Part shown: in pieces, positions 36,990 through 47,417 of the stretch
Position numbering within the stretch: the first letter of the stretch is position 1
How the letters are laid out: every line of letters starts with the position of its first letter
Assembly (NCBI GenBank): GCA_000827495.1
Contig: KN817563.1
Location: forward strand, 226,738-290,737
Direction: 5' to 3'
DNA: 64,000 nucleotides
Source of the DNA: Hypholoma sublateritium FD-334 SS-4
Lineage: Eukaryota; Basidiomycota; Agaricomycetes; Agaricales; Strophariaceae
Position numbers and translations under genes: made by a program
Notes under the pieces: model-generated
What the model was told of the DNA's origin: nothing
What the model saw: the letters and a program-made list of their open reading frames with translations, nothing else
Database searches by the model: none

Positions 36990-37280
36990 AGCTTTTGTTG
37001 GCTGATTATAATTTATGTGGCGCGTGGCCCATTTTAATTCGACTTGTATCATCTAAGGCCTCTGTAGCTTGACCATGCCCTTGTGCGCACGCTTCCAAGA
37101 TCATGGTGCCTATTTTGGTTGAAAATGTACTTTTCGTCACATTTCGACGCCCAACTCAAGGCCAACTCGTGAATCGTGACGGGAACCCACAGTGGGAACG
37201 ACGGCATGCTCGCGGCGGCCCGTGTTTGATCCACTAATAAAGTACATAACCAGTTCGGATTGAAGAAGTTGTTCCTTATC
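36990..37280. other. Intergenic, upstream of carboxypeptidase copy 2
   Basis: About 290 bases between two + strand genes. No gene seen. Confidence 0.4.
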
Positions 37281-39418
37281 ATGTTTCCCCTCACTCTCAC
37301 ACTGTGGGCGATAATAAGCCTCTCGTTTACCTTTTGTTCAGGATGGGGACTTGACCCCGAAGTACTCTTAGCACAAGAAAGTCCTCAAGCGCAATCGTTT
37401 TCACCAGCTGTATCGCTCGCCTCATTGTCCCACTCAGAATTCGCGAAATTAGCCCATCCATTCTTCCCAAATCACAGCGTACGAATCAAGAAGAGTCAAT
37501 TCTGCGATGAAACAGTGAAGTAAGTTGCAATTACGCCATCCATGAATCTCCGTGTTGCAAGCTAAGTTGCAAATAGTACATACACCGGATATATCGACAT
37601 TGAAGCGCGCCACATATTTTTCTACTTCTTCGAAAGCAGAAACAATCCTGCCACAGACGATGTGATATTCTGGACCAACGGAGGTAAATCAATATCTTTA
37701 ATTTCAAGCTAAAATTGAGCATAAAACATATTATTTACTCTGATTTCGGAACCATAAGGACCTGGTTGCTCGTCGTCTCTTGGGTTATTCATGGAGCTTG
37801 GTTCGCCTTGGTTCCTCCCATACATTCTACCTAGTCTAAGATAAACAAACCTTACCCGAGGTCCATGTCGGGTCTCGGGATCCAACAGCACTGTATTTCA
37901 TCCTGAATCATGGAACACAAATGCAAATGTCTTCTTTGTTGATCAGCCAATCGGTGTCGGATTCTCGTATGCAGATTATGGCGAATTTGTGGTGAGCGTC
38001 GTGTTTAAACACTCCTATATTTTCTTCGGCGGCCTGTCTATCATCACTAATGAAATTTAGGGAACAACCGAGGATGCTGCAAAAGATATCGCTGTCTTCA
38101 TTTCTTTATTCTTTGAAAACTTCAGTGAATTCAAGGGAAGGCCGTTCCATATGTCTGGAGAATCATACGGAGTAAGCTCTCGTGTCCACGAATTTCAGTC
38201 GCATATTCACGTTCGGTCTGTCTAGGGACGCTACCTACCACTATTTGCCTCGGCTGTATATGATCAGAACGCGAGGCTGATAGCAGCGGGATTGACTCCA
38301 ATCAACCTCCAGTCGGTCATGATTGGTGGGTAAAATTCAGTGCCTCATTGCCTGTGGCACATTAAACTGAATGTTATGCAGGAAATGGCATGACAGATAG
38401 CTTTAAAATGATTCTGTCATACTACGATATGGCCTGCACCCCAGCGTCCGTAAAGCCCGTTGTCAATATTGGCCCATGCGTGGCCATGAAAGCAACGGTT
38501 AGTTCTCCAACATCCAATCATTTTCTGCGCATTGACTTACGTCTACTGCATAGGTATCCCGATGTGAAAAGTGGATGAAGACATCTTGTGAAGAGAAGTA
38601 CGATGCAATCAACTGTGGTGCTGCGGTCAATTTCTGCAGGAGTACTTATTCAATTCCATTCCGTGCAACAGGTATCTATTTCCACTCGAAGGCCAATTTC
38701 CTTGTCTCACGATGTGGGCGCTAGGTCTAAACGTGTATGATATCAGTAAGCCATGCGAAGGTGGTCCCTCAGACCTCTGCTATCCTCAGACCCGGTCTGG
38801 CCATCCTCCTGCTCGAATAACTTGATAGCGATTCTCATTCCTGACCTAGCGTGATCCGAGACTATCTGGACAACCCTTCTGTTCGAGCGACCATAGGCGT
38901 GGACAGTCACCTCACGAAGAACTTCACCTCTTGCTCCGCCGACGTTGGTCGAGCCTTTGGGGCAACCCAGGATGTCCTGCACCCCACAGCTGATTACGTT
39001 GCATCACTTCTGGAGCGAGGTGTCCGTGTTCTGATCTACGTAGTAAGTGACTCTAGTTACTGTCAGTCATCTTTTAATCAAGATCGTAATTTTCGATGCA
39101 CCTTTACAGGGAACATATGACTGGATATGTAATCATGTCGGCAATGAACGATGGACTATGGCTTTAGACTGGAGCGGGAAGAATGAATTTTCTAGCACAG
39201 CCCTGCGCGACTGGATTGTGGGTGGAAAATCGGCTGGAAAGACGAGAAGCGCCAAAGGGTTCACGTTTGCTACTATTACAGGAGCCGGACACATGGTGAG
39301 CTCGTATATCGTCCTATGCATATTTATAAATTCACCTCGACACGACTAGGTTCCTTATGACAAGCCAAAGGAGTCTTTGGAACTTATTCAGCGATGGATT
39401 TCTGGGAAAGATTTGTGA
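37281..39418 (+). CDS. Serine carboxypeptidase (peptidase family S10), copy 2
   Basis: Intact paralog of the gene at 27-1803. ATG at 37281 opens a clear signal peptide (MFPLTLTLWAIISLSFTFCS), so the protein enters the secretory pathway. Then come LAHPFFPNHSVRIKKSQFCD, GYIDIEARHIFFYFFES, GPGCSSSLGLFMELG, NVFFVDQPIGVGFSYADYGE, FHMSGESYG|GRYLPLFAS (Ser nucleophile, split by an intron), LTPINLQSVMIG, YDISKPCEGGPSDLCYP, YDWICNHVGNERW (Asp) and FTFATITGAGHM|VPYD (His), ending in LIQRWISGKDL at 39416-39418. All three catalytic motifs are in one spliced frame. It has at least three introns that copy 1 lacks and a C-terminal extension (WISGKDL) that copy 1 lacks. A broad-specificity extracellular or vacuolar peptidase is likely. 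Confidence 0.9.
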
Positions 39419-39915
39419 TGTGTCAGATCTTGCGCTGCGTATTTTACGTAGTATCTGGTCGATAGTACATGCTCATAAAGTGTTCATGTCCATAAATTAG
39501 GGTACTAACGATCGATGAACGTTTGAACAACGATTGGCCAGGGTCAGGATTAGCCCACCGATGAGACACGATTTATCAACTACTACTTAGGTAGTAAACG
39601 CATGGTCCTAAAGTGTCAGATCACGTAGGTCCTTGATAAAGGTGGTCGTCACGGTGCAGGCTAGCGGCGACGAAATTCGGATGTGTCTTGGTGTGCCTCC
39701 CAAGCGCAGCCAGCTTCCCCTGAATATCTTATCCAGTGCAATGAACTTCTCGCACAAGACAAGACATGGGGCTCGTGGACTATCCCGGCCGATACTCCAT
39801 AAGAAAACAACCACATATTGGCAGTGTGTCCAGATAGGTAGCTCCCACAGCACATGGGCAATGTCTTCTATGCCCGCAAGACGATGTACGGCAGAGTGAG
39901 GTTAATTTAGCCTCT
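39419..39915. other. Intergenic, no gene seen
   Basis: About 500 bases of convergent spacer between the carboxypeptidase and the minus-strand gene that follows. Confidence 0.35.
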
Positions 39916-40727
39916 TTAGAACGCGTCTGTCGAAAAGGTGCGATTGGGAGAGTGGGGCGGCTGTGACACCGATTTGACAAGTCGGGGGGCTGCCTTTGTG
40001 ACACGTTTGGGCCGACTACAAGCGAGGTTACTGGCCGCAGCAGGCTGGCGGCCTAAAGCGGCAGACGGGATCGTCCTCCATTTCTTGCGTGGGGACGAGC
40101 GTCGACTCCCGGGCGGCTGGTCGAGCGAGCATCGCAGGAGGAGAAGATACATTTGCATCGCGTGGGCGAGGATGTCATAGCATTTTTGCAGTCTCTGCGG
40201 TGCTTTCCACAGCCGCGCCAGATTCCACCACACTGAGAAGCACTTGAGCAGCTTTCGGATGTGTAAAAGATCTCTGGAAAGGCGGAGTTGGCTCGTATTA
40301 GAAGATCGCAACAACCAGAAGGAAGAAACACACTCATTGAGTCTCCGTATATGGTCCCTCAATATAAAGTTTACATCGATTGCCCGGCCCTTGATGCCGC
40401 CATCCACAGCGTTTAGAAGTTGGTAGGTCTGATCTGCGATATCTGCGCATAGTTTTCTGTAGCTTTTTGCATGCTGCGAACATATCGTCAATGGCTGGTT
40501 GCATCAACTGATTGAAAAACTTTATTTACCTGCGCAATCTCAATGATGTCTAGGGCAATGAGCGCAGATTCAGATAGACCTAAATTAGTTTCAATCGAGG
40601 TCTCTGCGGAATTTGCCAAACTCAAGAGCACGGTGGACACATGGTGAAGTGCGAGCTGAGTATTGGAACTGCTGCTGGGAGACTCGTAGCCCGGAGCAGG
40701 GGAGTCCAAGCCGCTGAACCAGGACAT
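39916..40727 (-). CDS. Helical protein, possibly MLKL-N-terminal-like
   Basis: Start at 40727 (MSWFSGLDSPAPGYESPSSS), exon 40727-40530, donor GTAAAT, acceptor GCAG, second exon from 40473. The spliced reading LSESALIALDIIEIAQ|HAKSYRKLCADI ADQTYQLLNAV ... LRDHIRRLNE is all helical, with heptad-like spacing. It resembles the four-helix N-terminal adaptor (MLKL_NTD/HeLo-like) found on many agaricomycete proteins, but I could not test this. After RLNE a GTGTGT donor may open another intron. Without it the frame runs on through LLHIRKLLKCFSVWWNLARL to a stop at 39916; with it a shorter C-terminus ends near 40178. No effector domain is visible downstream. Low-to-moderate confidence. Confidence 0.4.
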
Positions 40728-41684
40728 TGTCACGGTGACGAGAGTGACGGGAGACAGAAAGGAAATAGGGTAATTGGGTTTTTGAGGTATAGTCAGTGGC
40801 CCAGGAGCGTGGCCAAAGCGTGTAGCTCGCATGCATTATCACCATCTCCGAATTTGTACCAGCTGACAGGATAGAATCTGGATCCACGACTGAGCGAGAA
40901 ACTAGACGAACTCGTGAGATGCCTTCCTTTTCAGTCCATAGTACCCGGCCCTTACTTTCGTGTTCCCCACTTCCGCGAAGAGCTGCGGTAGTATGTAGCA
41001 ATCTGCCATTTACAGAAATTCCCATTCGGACCCAGGTTAGTCCTTATCGGTGAGCACTTCGCCTCAGATAAGTACTAGTCCCAGTAGTAAGTGTTAGGAA
41101 TGTCTCTCCCACAGGTCAAGTGCGCAAATTTGGTGAATTTAGACCATTTGCGGTCGGTGGTCAACCAAGCCAGACATTACTCCCGTTCCTGAGCAGTTAC
41201 CATAAGTACGAAATGCAATTGAAAAAACATGAATGGGAACTTGCTCACATATCTTCCGAGGAAAGAGCGGCGTTTGGACGCCTCGAGCGATGGTTCATCG
41301 ATGATCAGAGAGTGCCTCGGACACACCACAGAAAGATAGTTGACGGTAGAAGCTGCTCAGAAGAGTACCCCCGGAAGAAATCTCAGAAACAGCTGCGGTG
41401 GGTGTTGGGTGGGGTATGAAGCGATTGCGAGCCTGAGAGCAGTTACAAACTTGAAGAACTTGCGAATGATGACATCAGATATTTGGACTCCGCTACAATA
41501 ATGCCTGAATCTAAATCTAGGACGAACTTGGGAGGAACGGCCAAACGTCAAAGCCAAGTCGAAGCTATCTATATGTTTTATTATTGACAATGTTTATGTA
41601 GATGAACTTACGTCCTATCTGTGAGTGAGTGCAGGCACCATACATCAAGGATAATCGATTACCCCTTTTCAGTTGGTACCGCCG
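40728..41684. other. Intergenic, no gene seen
   Basis: About 1 kb. The plus frame 41120-41419 (99 codons) opens with GTG and has no recognised motif; not called. Confidence 0.35.
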
Positions 41685-43084
41685 CTACCAACGAGTTATA
41701 TCAACTTCGGCTTCCCCGAATATGCTGGTCTTCTTAATGGCGAATCCCTCCACTACTTCTTCTGTGCTCTGTCCATAATACTCTGGGAATTCGCGCTTCA
41801 AAAAGCGCAGGATATGCGTGTTAATCTGCTCGAACTCTAGCAGGAAGCCATCGTGTCCGTCTGGGGAAGGGATGACCACGAGTTCGGCGTGGGGTACGTG
41901 CGCTGCGATTTCCCGCTGCTCCGAAGTCGTGAAGAGCCCATCCGTGGCAATACTGATCACAAGTGCGCGAGGCGGAAGTGTGGCCAGTACCTTAGCGAGA
42001 GCCATTTCGTCGTCGCCTGCCACCCGATCCCGGGCGACATCATGCGTATCCAGCTTACGCGTAATATGGATGTAGCAATTAGCGTCAAAGCGCGCGGTGA
42101 ACTTGTCCCCTTGGTATCGCAGATAGGATTGTGCGGAAAATATAGGAGTTTTCGTTGCTTGGCTTGAAGGGGTGTTGGTAGGAGACTGTGCTGCGCGCGG
42201 CTTTGCATTGCGAAGCCCATCGTTGTGTACTGCGACTGCATCATCGGCGTGAGAGGTCAATTTGGGCGAGTCAGGGGGTGTGAGTGGCCGCGATATCTGC
42301 GCTTTTCGCCCGAAGCGACTCTCGAAGGAATCCCGGGAGCGGTATGTGAGCAAGGCGCTCATCCTAGCGGCAGCCAGTCCAGATGCAGGCTGTGAGTTGT
42401 AATATCCGTCCTGATATGTTGGGTCGCTGTAGATGCTCTGCCTCTGGGCCTCTCCCCAGCTGATACACCATGCAGAATGACGTGCAGATGTGGCTATTGG
42501 GACGATGCGCCGGATAAAACCAGGTGGAGTACACAGAGGCCATTCAAGGACGGCCATTCCCCCCATAGATCCGCCTATGACAACAGCCACGGACCTAATG
42601 CCTAGGTGATCCAGAACCTGCTTGTGAATCCTATCGATACCATTAGCAATTTCGCTATAATCAACATCCAGGTACTCACAGAACATCATCTCGGATAGTT
42701 GTAGGGGGGAACTCTGGGCCGTAAGGCTTCCCGGTCTTGGGATGTATCGTTACGGGTGACGCTGAGCCATATGGGGAACCAAGGGTGTTTGCACAGACGA
42801 TGAAGAACCTGCTTGGGTCAAACGCCTTTCCGCGCCCCATCAAAGGTCCCCACCTATACGATTCAGCACCATCCTGAAAGTACACATCCGGGCACTTACC
42901 AATCCTCGACATCTGCACTCCCGGTGAATGCATGGCAGATAATCATCACATTGTCCCTCGTTTCATTCATCTTTCCCCATGTCTTGTAGGCGACGGGGAC
43001 ATCTTCCAGAACAGTTCCGCATTCAAATGTGAACGAGGAAACGACATGGACGTGTTGATGGATTAGGGAGGAATATGAAGTCAT
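41685..43084 (-). CDS. met2: Homoserine O-acetyltransferase (MetX/Met2 family)
   Basis: Transfers acetyl from acetyl-CoA to homoserine, an early step in fungal methionine synthesis; cytosolic alpha/beta-hydrolase fold. Three exons (43084-42900, 42853-42680, 42630-41685) give 434 aa in phase. Hallmarks: VAYKTWGKMNETRDNVMIIC, HAFTGSADVEDW|WGPLMG, ANTLGSPYGSASPVTI, the nucleophile elbow VIGGSMGGMAVLEWP, PIATSARHSAWCISWGEAQR, the Asp motif SIATDGLFTTSEQ and the His motif SPDGHDGFLLEF. A low-complexity insert (SRPLTPPDSPKLTSHADDAV and following) lies between the lid and the Asp motif, where fungal Met2 proteins vary. The N-terminus is short but includes the conserved first strand. Confidence 0.94.
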
Positions 43085-43974
43085 CGGGTATGTGCCGTAT
43101 TGCAGGTTTGGGGATAAGTATATTGCGCAAAAAGTTTTCTAAAATAATGGAAAGAGATGTCGCCTTCAAGAGTTTATATGGCGATTCCGAGAACAAACGA
43201 CCCGTGGTCGAGGTGGTGGTTGAACAGAGGAATCGTTTGAGTCACGATTTGATAAATTTAGGAATAGATAAGATAAGATCTAAAAGATCTAGAGTAAAGA
43301 GAGCTAATTTTAGAATGTGGCGCCTTCTCAAAATCGGTGCGCCTGCCACCTTGCTACCACCAAACGAGAACTTACAAACATTTAATACATCAAAATACAA
43401 GAAGATTCGAGCTGAAATCCGGAGACATGATACTTGGTCTCGAGATGCTTCCTGCAGAGCTTCAAATAGATGTAAATTAGGTGTCTGCCAGTGCCAGTGT
43501 AATGAACAAGTTGTGTCGCACAGCAGGCTCCGGCTCGTTTGCGTTTGCGTTTGCGCACTTCTGCTGCGCTTTTGACAGAAATATTCCAATAAAGCGCTTG
43601 ATATGTCGTCCTGGAACTAAATCCCATAGTTAGGAGGCTGCCTCAATCAAGGCCAAATCCACGGCATTTGATGTTTACTGTCAGTGGCTCAGTGGCATTC
43701 GCCACAAGAAAGAAACAAATCGCAAATAACCAGTGTCATAAAGGGCAGATCCAGAGCTATTGATGTTGCATTATATCTCTAAGGATCAATGTAATTCATG
43801 CACCTGCTGAGAGTCTAAAGTCGAAATTTCGAATAGAAGCTACAGTCACGAAGAAAAAGAAAGAAAGAAAGAGGGCATAGTATACAGAACTGCTAATATT
43901 CACGAATCACCAACTTGACAGAAAATACGACATCGTGTGGTAAAAGAGTCTATTAATCAATGTTATCACCTATA
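43085..43974. other. Intergenic, upstream of met2
   Basis: Contains the met2 promoter. The plus frame 43075-43575 overlaps the met2 start, is basic, ends in a Cys/Val-rich run coded by a hexamer repeat near 43540, and is not supported. A short GAAA repeat lies near 43855. Confidence 0.35.
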
Positions 43975-44854
43975 CTAGTAGATTTTCCTGTCGACGGCAG
44001 TGACCGGCTCATGCAGGAACGAAGTTCCAATGTGCGCTGCGGGAGCCTGTCGAGGGAAGTAGCGCAATCTCAAACAAATTAGATAGATAGGTCCTCAGAA
44101 TTCACAGTGCCTTACCGTGGAGACTTGAGGATTTGCGGAACTAACAGGAGTCCAAAGCTGATCGGCGACCACATTCTTGATCTGCAGAGGTGTATCAATT
44201 CATGATTTGGGGTTTGCCGTTCGGAGTCCAGACTCACCACATATTCTGCACCACCTGCGCATTCGATAGCATAGGTTGTTGCCGCGGTGTTAGTGAGTCC
44301 GATTACGGGAAGGAAAAGTCCCTACCCGCCAGCATAAGTGGCCGTAATCAAAGTTCAGAAGATAAGAAATGAACATACAGATTCTACGAGATTGACCGTG
44401 GTCACATTTCGGGCAACTCCGACATTCAAGATGTGATAGCCCCCTTGATCCGCCGGGATAATGTGCCACTATATTTGGGGATGTACATTAAGCAAGAATT
44501 AAAAAATTGTAAATTTAAGGATGAGCATGCGTACAACACCGGGCGCAGACGTGTTGTTTTCTTGAATGATGACATTGCCGAATGTACTGGCTGATCCTAT
44601 GCTCAACGGTATTCCGGGGAATATAGTTACGCTCTGGATTGCATAGTTTCCGGCTGGGAGAATGGCGCAAGGGATCTGCAAATAACACATATTTGAGGCG
44701 TATGAGCATGGTGAAGATCATAGCGCGGATGTAAATAAGAACCAGGGTCGGTGCGGCTTACCGGAGTAGAAAGAGGAGCGGGGACAGCTCCGATGCTGAT
44801 AACATTATTGACTGCTATGAAAAGAGACATAGCTACGATTGATCGGAAAACCAT
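43975..44854 (-). CDS. Secreted beta-trefoil-like protein (ricin-B / I66 inhibitor-like)
   Basis: Start at 44854 gives a signal peptide (MVFRSIVAMSLFIAVNNVIS). After splicing, the mature chain has repeated units of the 'G-Y-I-x-N-V ... L ... W' kind: PAGNYAIQSVTIFPGIPLSI, WHIIPADQGGYHILNVGVAR, YAIECAGGAEYV|IKNVVADQLW, then TPVSSANPQVST|APAAHIG, ending DRKIY at 43977-43975. This spacing fits a beta-trefoil of the ricin-B lectin or fungal serine-protease-inhibitor (I66) type, both common as secreted defence or binding proteins in mushrooms. Which of the two cannot be decided from sequence alone. Several introns of about 55-75 bases; the splice near 44350 is less certain. The Trp in QLW and its partners are the best anchors. 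Confidence 0.55.
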
Positions 44855-45916
44855 GTTGGCCAGACCTAGTCTCGAGTTCAGGAAGACCCCCAGAAGTGAA
44901 GAGCGTATGTGTTCTCGGAGCTCTTGACTTTATAGAGGTCATTGACATTGATCTCATGCAATAACATGAAGATTTATACCCACCGTTTACCGCTCTACTT
45001 CAAGTTGATTGAGGAACACATACCACAATGTGACCGGTAAGCATCAGGCCCAGGTTATTATGAATCTCTCTCACCTGTAAATGATGAACCATATCTGGCT
45101 GTCCCTCGAGCAGCTGGACGTGAAACTTTGAACCAATGACAAGGTAACAATCTTGCAATTGTCTACCGGAATACTGATTGCCATTCAACATGTCAAATAT
45201 CAGAATATGCAGCTGTAATGTGCGCCCAGATTACAAAAATGTCCAATTAAAATAGTCTGCCCTTCTTTCTCTGAGTAAACTTCAATAGGTTCAAGTTGGA
45301 CGAGGCGCAATTCGTCAAAATGTCAATGATCAATGATGCATGTGGCATTTTTGGTCTATTAATATGCTCAAGCATACATACCCACTATACAAATCAAGGA
45401 GAAGACGTTGAAAGTTATCGAGGTGGCCCCGGCTCTCGGAGGTTGGGAAGCTTTCGCTTAATTGATTTACTGGAGCAGGACATGGGAACACTGTAGATGT
45501 CTAAAGAGTCTGCTGCCATAAACGGGAACTGCGCAGAGAACAGAACAGAAGAGACATTTTGTAGAGCTATCAAATATGTTGTATGTATATCTGGTCATTG
45601 CTCTTACTAACCCCTACAAGGTTATCATTAATAGTCCAGGCAATCACCTGGATGCTTGCTCGACTGGACGAGATAATTTTATTTCGCCCTCCAGAACCGG
45701 ATCTGGAAGGACTAAAAAGGCTAATTGCGTACAGAAGAGGGCCGCATTATAAAAGGCCCGTAACTGTTGAACGTTGGCTACGGGAGATAATTGCAGTAGC
45801 ATCGCACATCTCATGACAGGTATTATCTGTAATATATATATAGTTATATATATGTTTTTGGAGTGTCACCCGTCGAACTTGAGGTGACAACTCCTCTATC
45901 TCTATCATGATATATA
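44855..45916. other. Intergenic, no gene seen
   Basis: About 1.1 kb. Short frames on both strands (for example 45583-45816 plus, 45000-45191 minus) lack motifs. An AT-dinucleotide run lies near 45830-45855, just downstream of the SDR gene. Confidence 0.35.
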
Positions 45917-47035
45917 TCACGTTGAGAAGCCATACTTCTTGCTCGCCATCTTCTCTATAAATGAGGGGACAATCCAGTACAGTAAATGCGCATAGCGCAT
46001 CGCCTCAGGTACGAATACGGCCTTTTCTTCGTTGTCCACTGCTTGTATACAGCGCCTTGCGACGTCTTCACGCTTCAGACCATGCGCATTTGGGTCTTTT
46101 TCGCGTACCGGGCCGCTATCGACAGCCGATGCGCGGAAATTGCCTTCAACTGTTGAGGGCATGAGGAAGGTGAACCTGATGCTCGGATGTTCGATCGACA
46201 AAGCCTGGTAAAGGACCAAAGATGACGCTTTGGTGGATGCATATAGTGTACGTGTTGGTGCCGGGATGACTGAAGCCAAAGAGTTCACAAGCACTACAGA
46301 TGGAGATTTGGATGTGTTGGAGAGCATGGGTACCTGTTCAACGATCAGTATCTGGGTGCTCAGACAATGAGTGAACGTGATATTTACAAAGGCTACGGCG
46401 GCTATTAGAGGACCCAGGTAGTTTCCTCGGATTGCGGCAAGCGCCACATTCGCGGTATGCTGGATGTCTTTGGTGGTAGGATCTTTGAGTGGGATGCCAC
46501 GCCCCACCTCAGCACCTGCCACGGCCATGAGCGGTTGGAGAGCGGACACGCCAGCAGCGATCACATGTGTGTCAAGGCCGCCCCAAGCTATGTTTCTGTC
46601 AGGAACGCGCAAACAGGGAAGAGAGAGACACTCACCATCTTCAACAGCTTTCCTGACTCTAACCATGTCGTCCGGACTCGCGAAATCCGCCGCGACGCTG
46701 AAGATGTCCGATGGGGACGAGACGGGGAAGCCCGCTGCCGTCCGTGCAGCGCGACACTCCGCCTCAACTTCTCGCAGCATAGACTCTCGGCGGCCGACAA
46801 TGCAGACACGCGCACCTCTCGCAGCGTATTGACGTGCAACGGAGCGGCCTATGCCACTTGAGGCCCCTAAGACGAGCACACGCTCCTCATTCTTCGGGAC
46901 CTTGAAGGAGCGGCGTGGTTTCTTCCTCAATGCGTAACTCAGTGTCAGCAGTAGTGGAATGATTGCTATTGCCAGCGTTCTGGAGGACCTGAAAGCCAGG
47001 AAATCGCGAGGGCTAGGAGGAAAATCGAGAGCCAT
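45917..47035 (-). CDS. Membrane-anchored short-chain dehydrogenase/reductase
   Basis: NAD(P)-dependent oxidoreductase of the classical SDR family; substrate unknown. The start at 47035 is followed by an N-terminal anchor (LAIAIIPLLLTLSYAL) and a basic stop-transfer (RKKPRR), so it is probably ER- or lipid-droplet-bound. The cofactor motif GASSGIGRSVAR, the NSLAS strand and the active-site pair YASTK are present, then FLMPSTVEGNFRASAVDSGP. The frame is open end to end, but two stretches have full GT-AG intron form and lengths divisible by three: 46635-46588 (48 bases) and 46387-46334 (54 bases). Removing them closes gaps in the fold (VEDAWGGLDTHVIAAG; AAVAFVPMLSNTSKS), so both are probably real introns and the mature protein is about 338 aa. 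Confidence 0.85.
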   Translation of the reverse strand: MALDFPPSPRDFLAFRSSRTLAIAIIPLLLTLSYALRKKPRRSFKVPKNEERVLVLGASSGIGRSVARQYAARGARVCIVGRRESMLREVEAECRAARTAAGFPVSSPSDIFSVAADFASPDDMVRVRKAVEDGECLSLPCLRVPDRNIAWGGLDTHVIAAGVSALQPLMAVAGAEVGRGIPLKDPTTKDIQHTANVALAAIRGNYLGPLIAAVAFVNITFTHCLSTQILIVEQVPMLSNTSKSPSVVLVNSLASVIPAPTRTLYASTKASSLVLYQALSIEHPSIRFTFLMPSTVEGNFRASAVDSGPVREKDPNAHGLKREDVARRCIQAVDNEEKAVFVPEAMRYAHLLYWIVPSFIEKMASKKYGFST

Positions 47036-47223
47036 TTCGTACTATCTTGTAGCTTGCTGAAGGCGGGTTAAAACTTAACCTAGAGCGCGGTTTTTGAGTG
47101 TTCAGTTCTGCCAGGAGAATTTTTCTTGACGCACCTAAGTAAGTGGTATCTTGTAGGAGCTGAAATTGAGGAGTCGACGTTTGAAATTAGCAGAAAGCGG
47201 GCCGTCCGGCCGACCTGCTAAAA

Positions 47224-47240
47224 GTATACAATTTGTATAC
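47224..47240. repeat. Inverted repeat, 7-base arms
   Basis: GTATACA and TGTATAC around ATT, about 190 bases upstream of the SDR start. Could be a dimeric regulator site; chance is possible in AT-rich DNA. Confidence 0.4.
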
Positions 47241-47391
47241 AATAGTCAAACGGTAATATAATCTGTCAATTAGATGGACTGCAGGAGACGGGAAATGCAG
47301 ATAACGTTGTAGCGTCAATGCCCGATGCCCGATTGTGAGATAATTCGTTTATTACAAAAGTGTATATAGTTTTATCTAGTCACTGACTTAC

Positions 47392-47417
47392 ATATTACGG
47401 CTAAAAGGACGTAATAT
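47392..47417. repeat. Inverted repeat, 8-base arms, 10-base loop
   Basis: ATATTACG and CGTAATAT separated by GCTAAAAGGA. It lies about 360 bases upstream of the SDR start. Function unknown. Confidence 0.4.

Noticed and set aside
43075..43575. 166-codon plus-strand frame overlapping the met2 start
   Set aside because: It overlaps the first codons and promoter of a certain gene, is low-complexity and basic, and ends in a repeat-coded Cys/Val run.
43855..43876. GAAA repeat
   Set aside because: Short microsatellite in a spacer; nothing suggests more than replication slippage.
45830..45856. AT-dinucleotide palindrome
   Set aside because: A simple (AT)n run; self-complementarity is automatic and gives no evidence of function.
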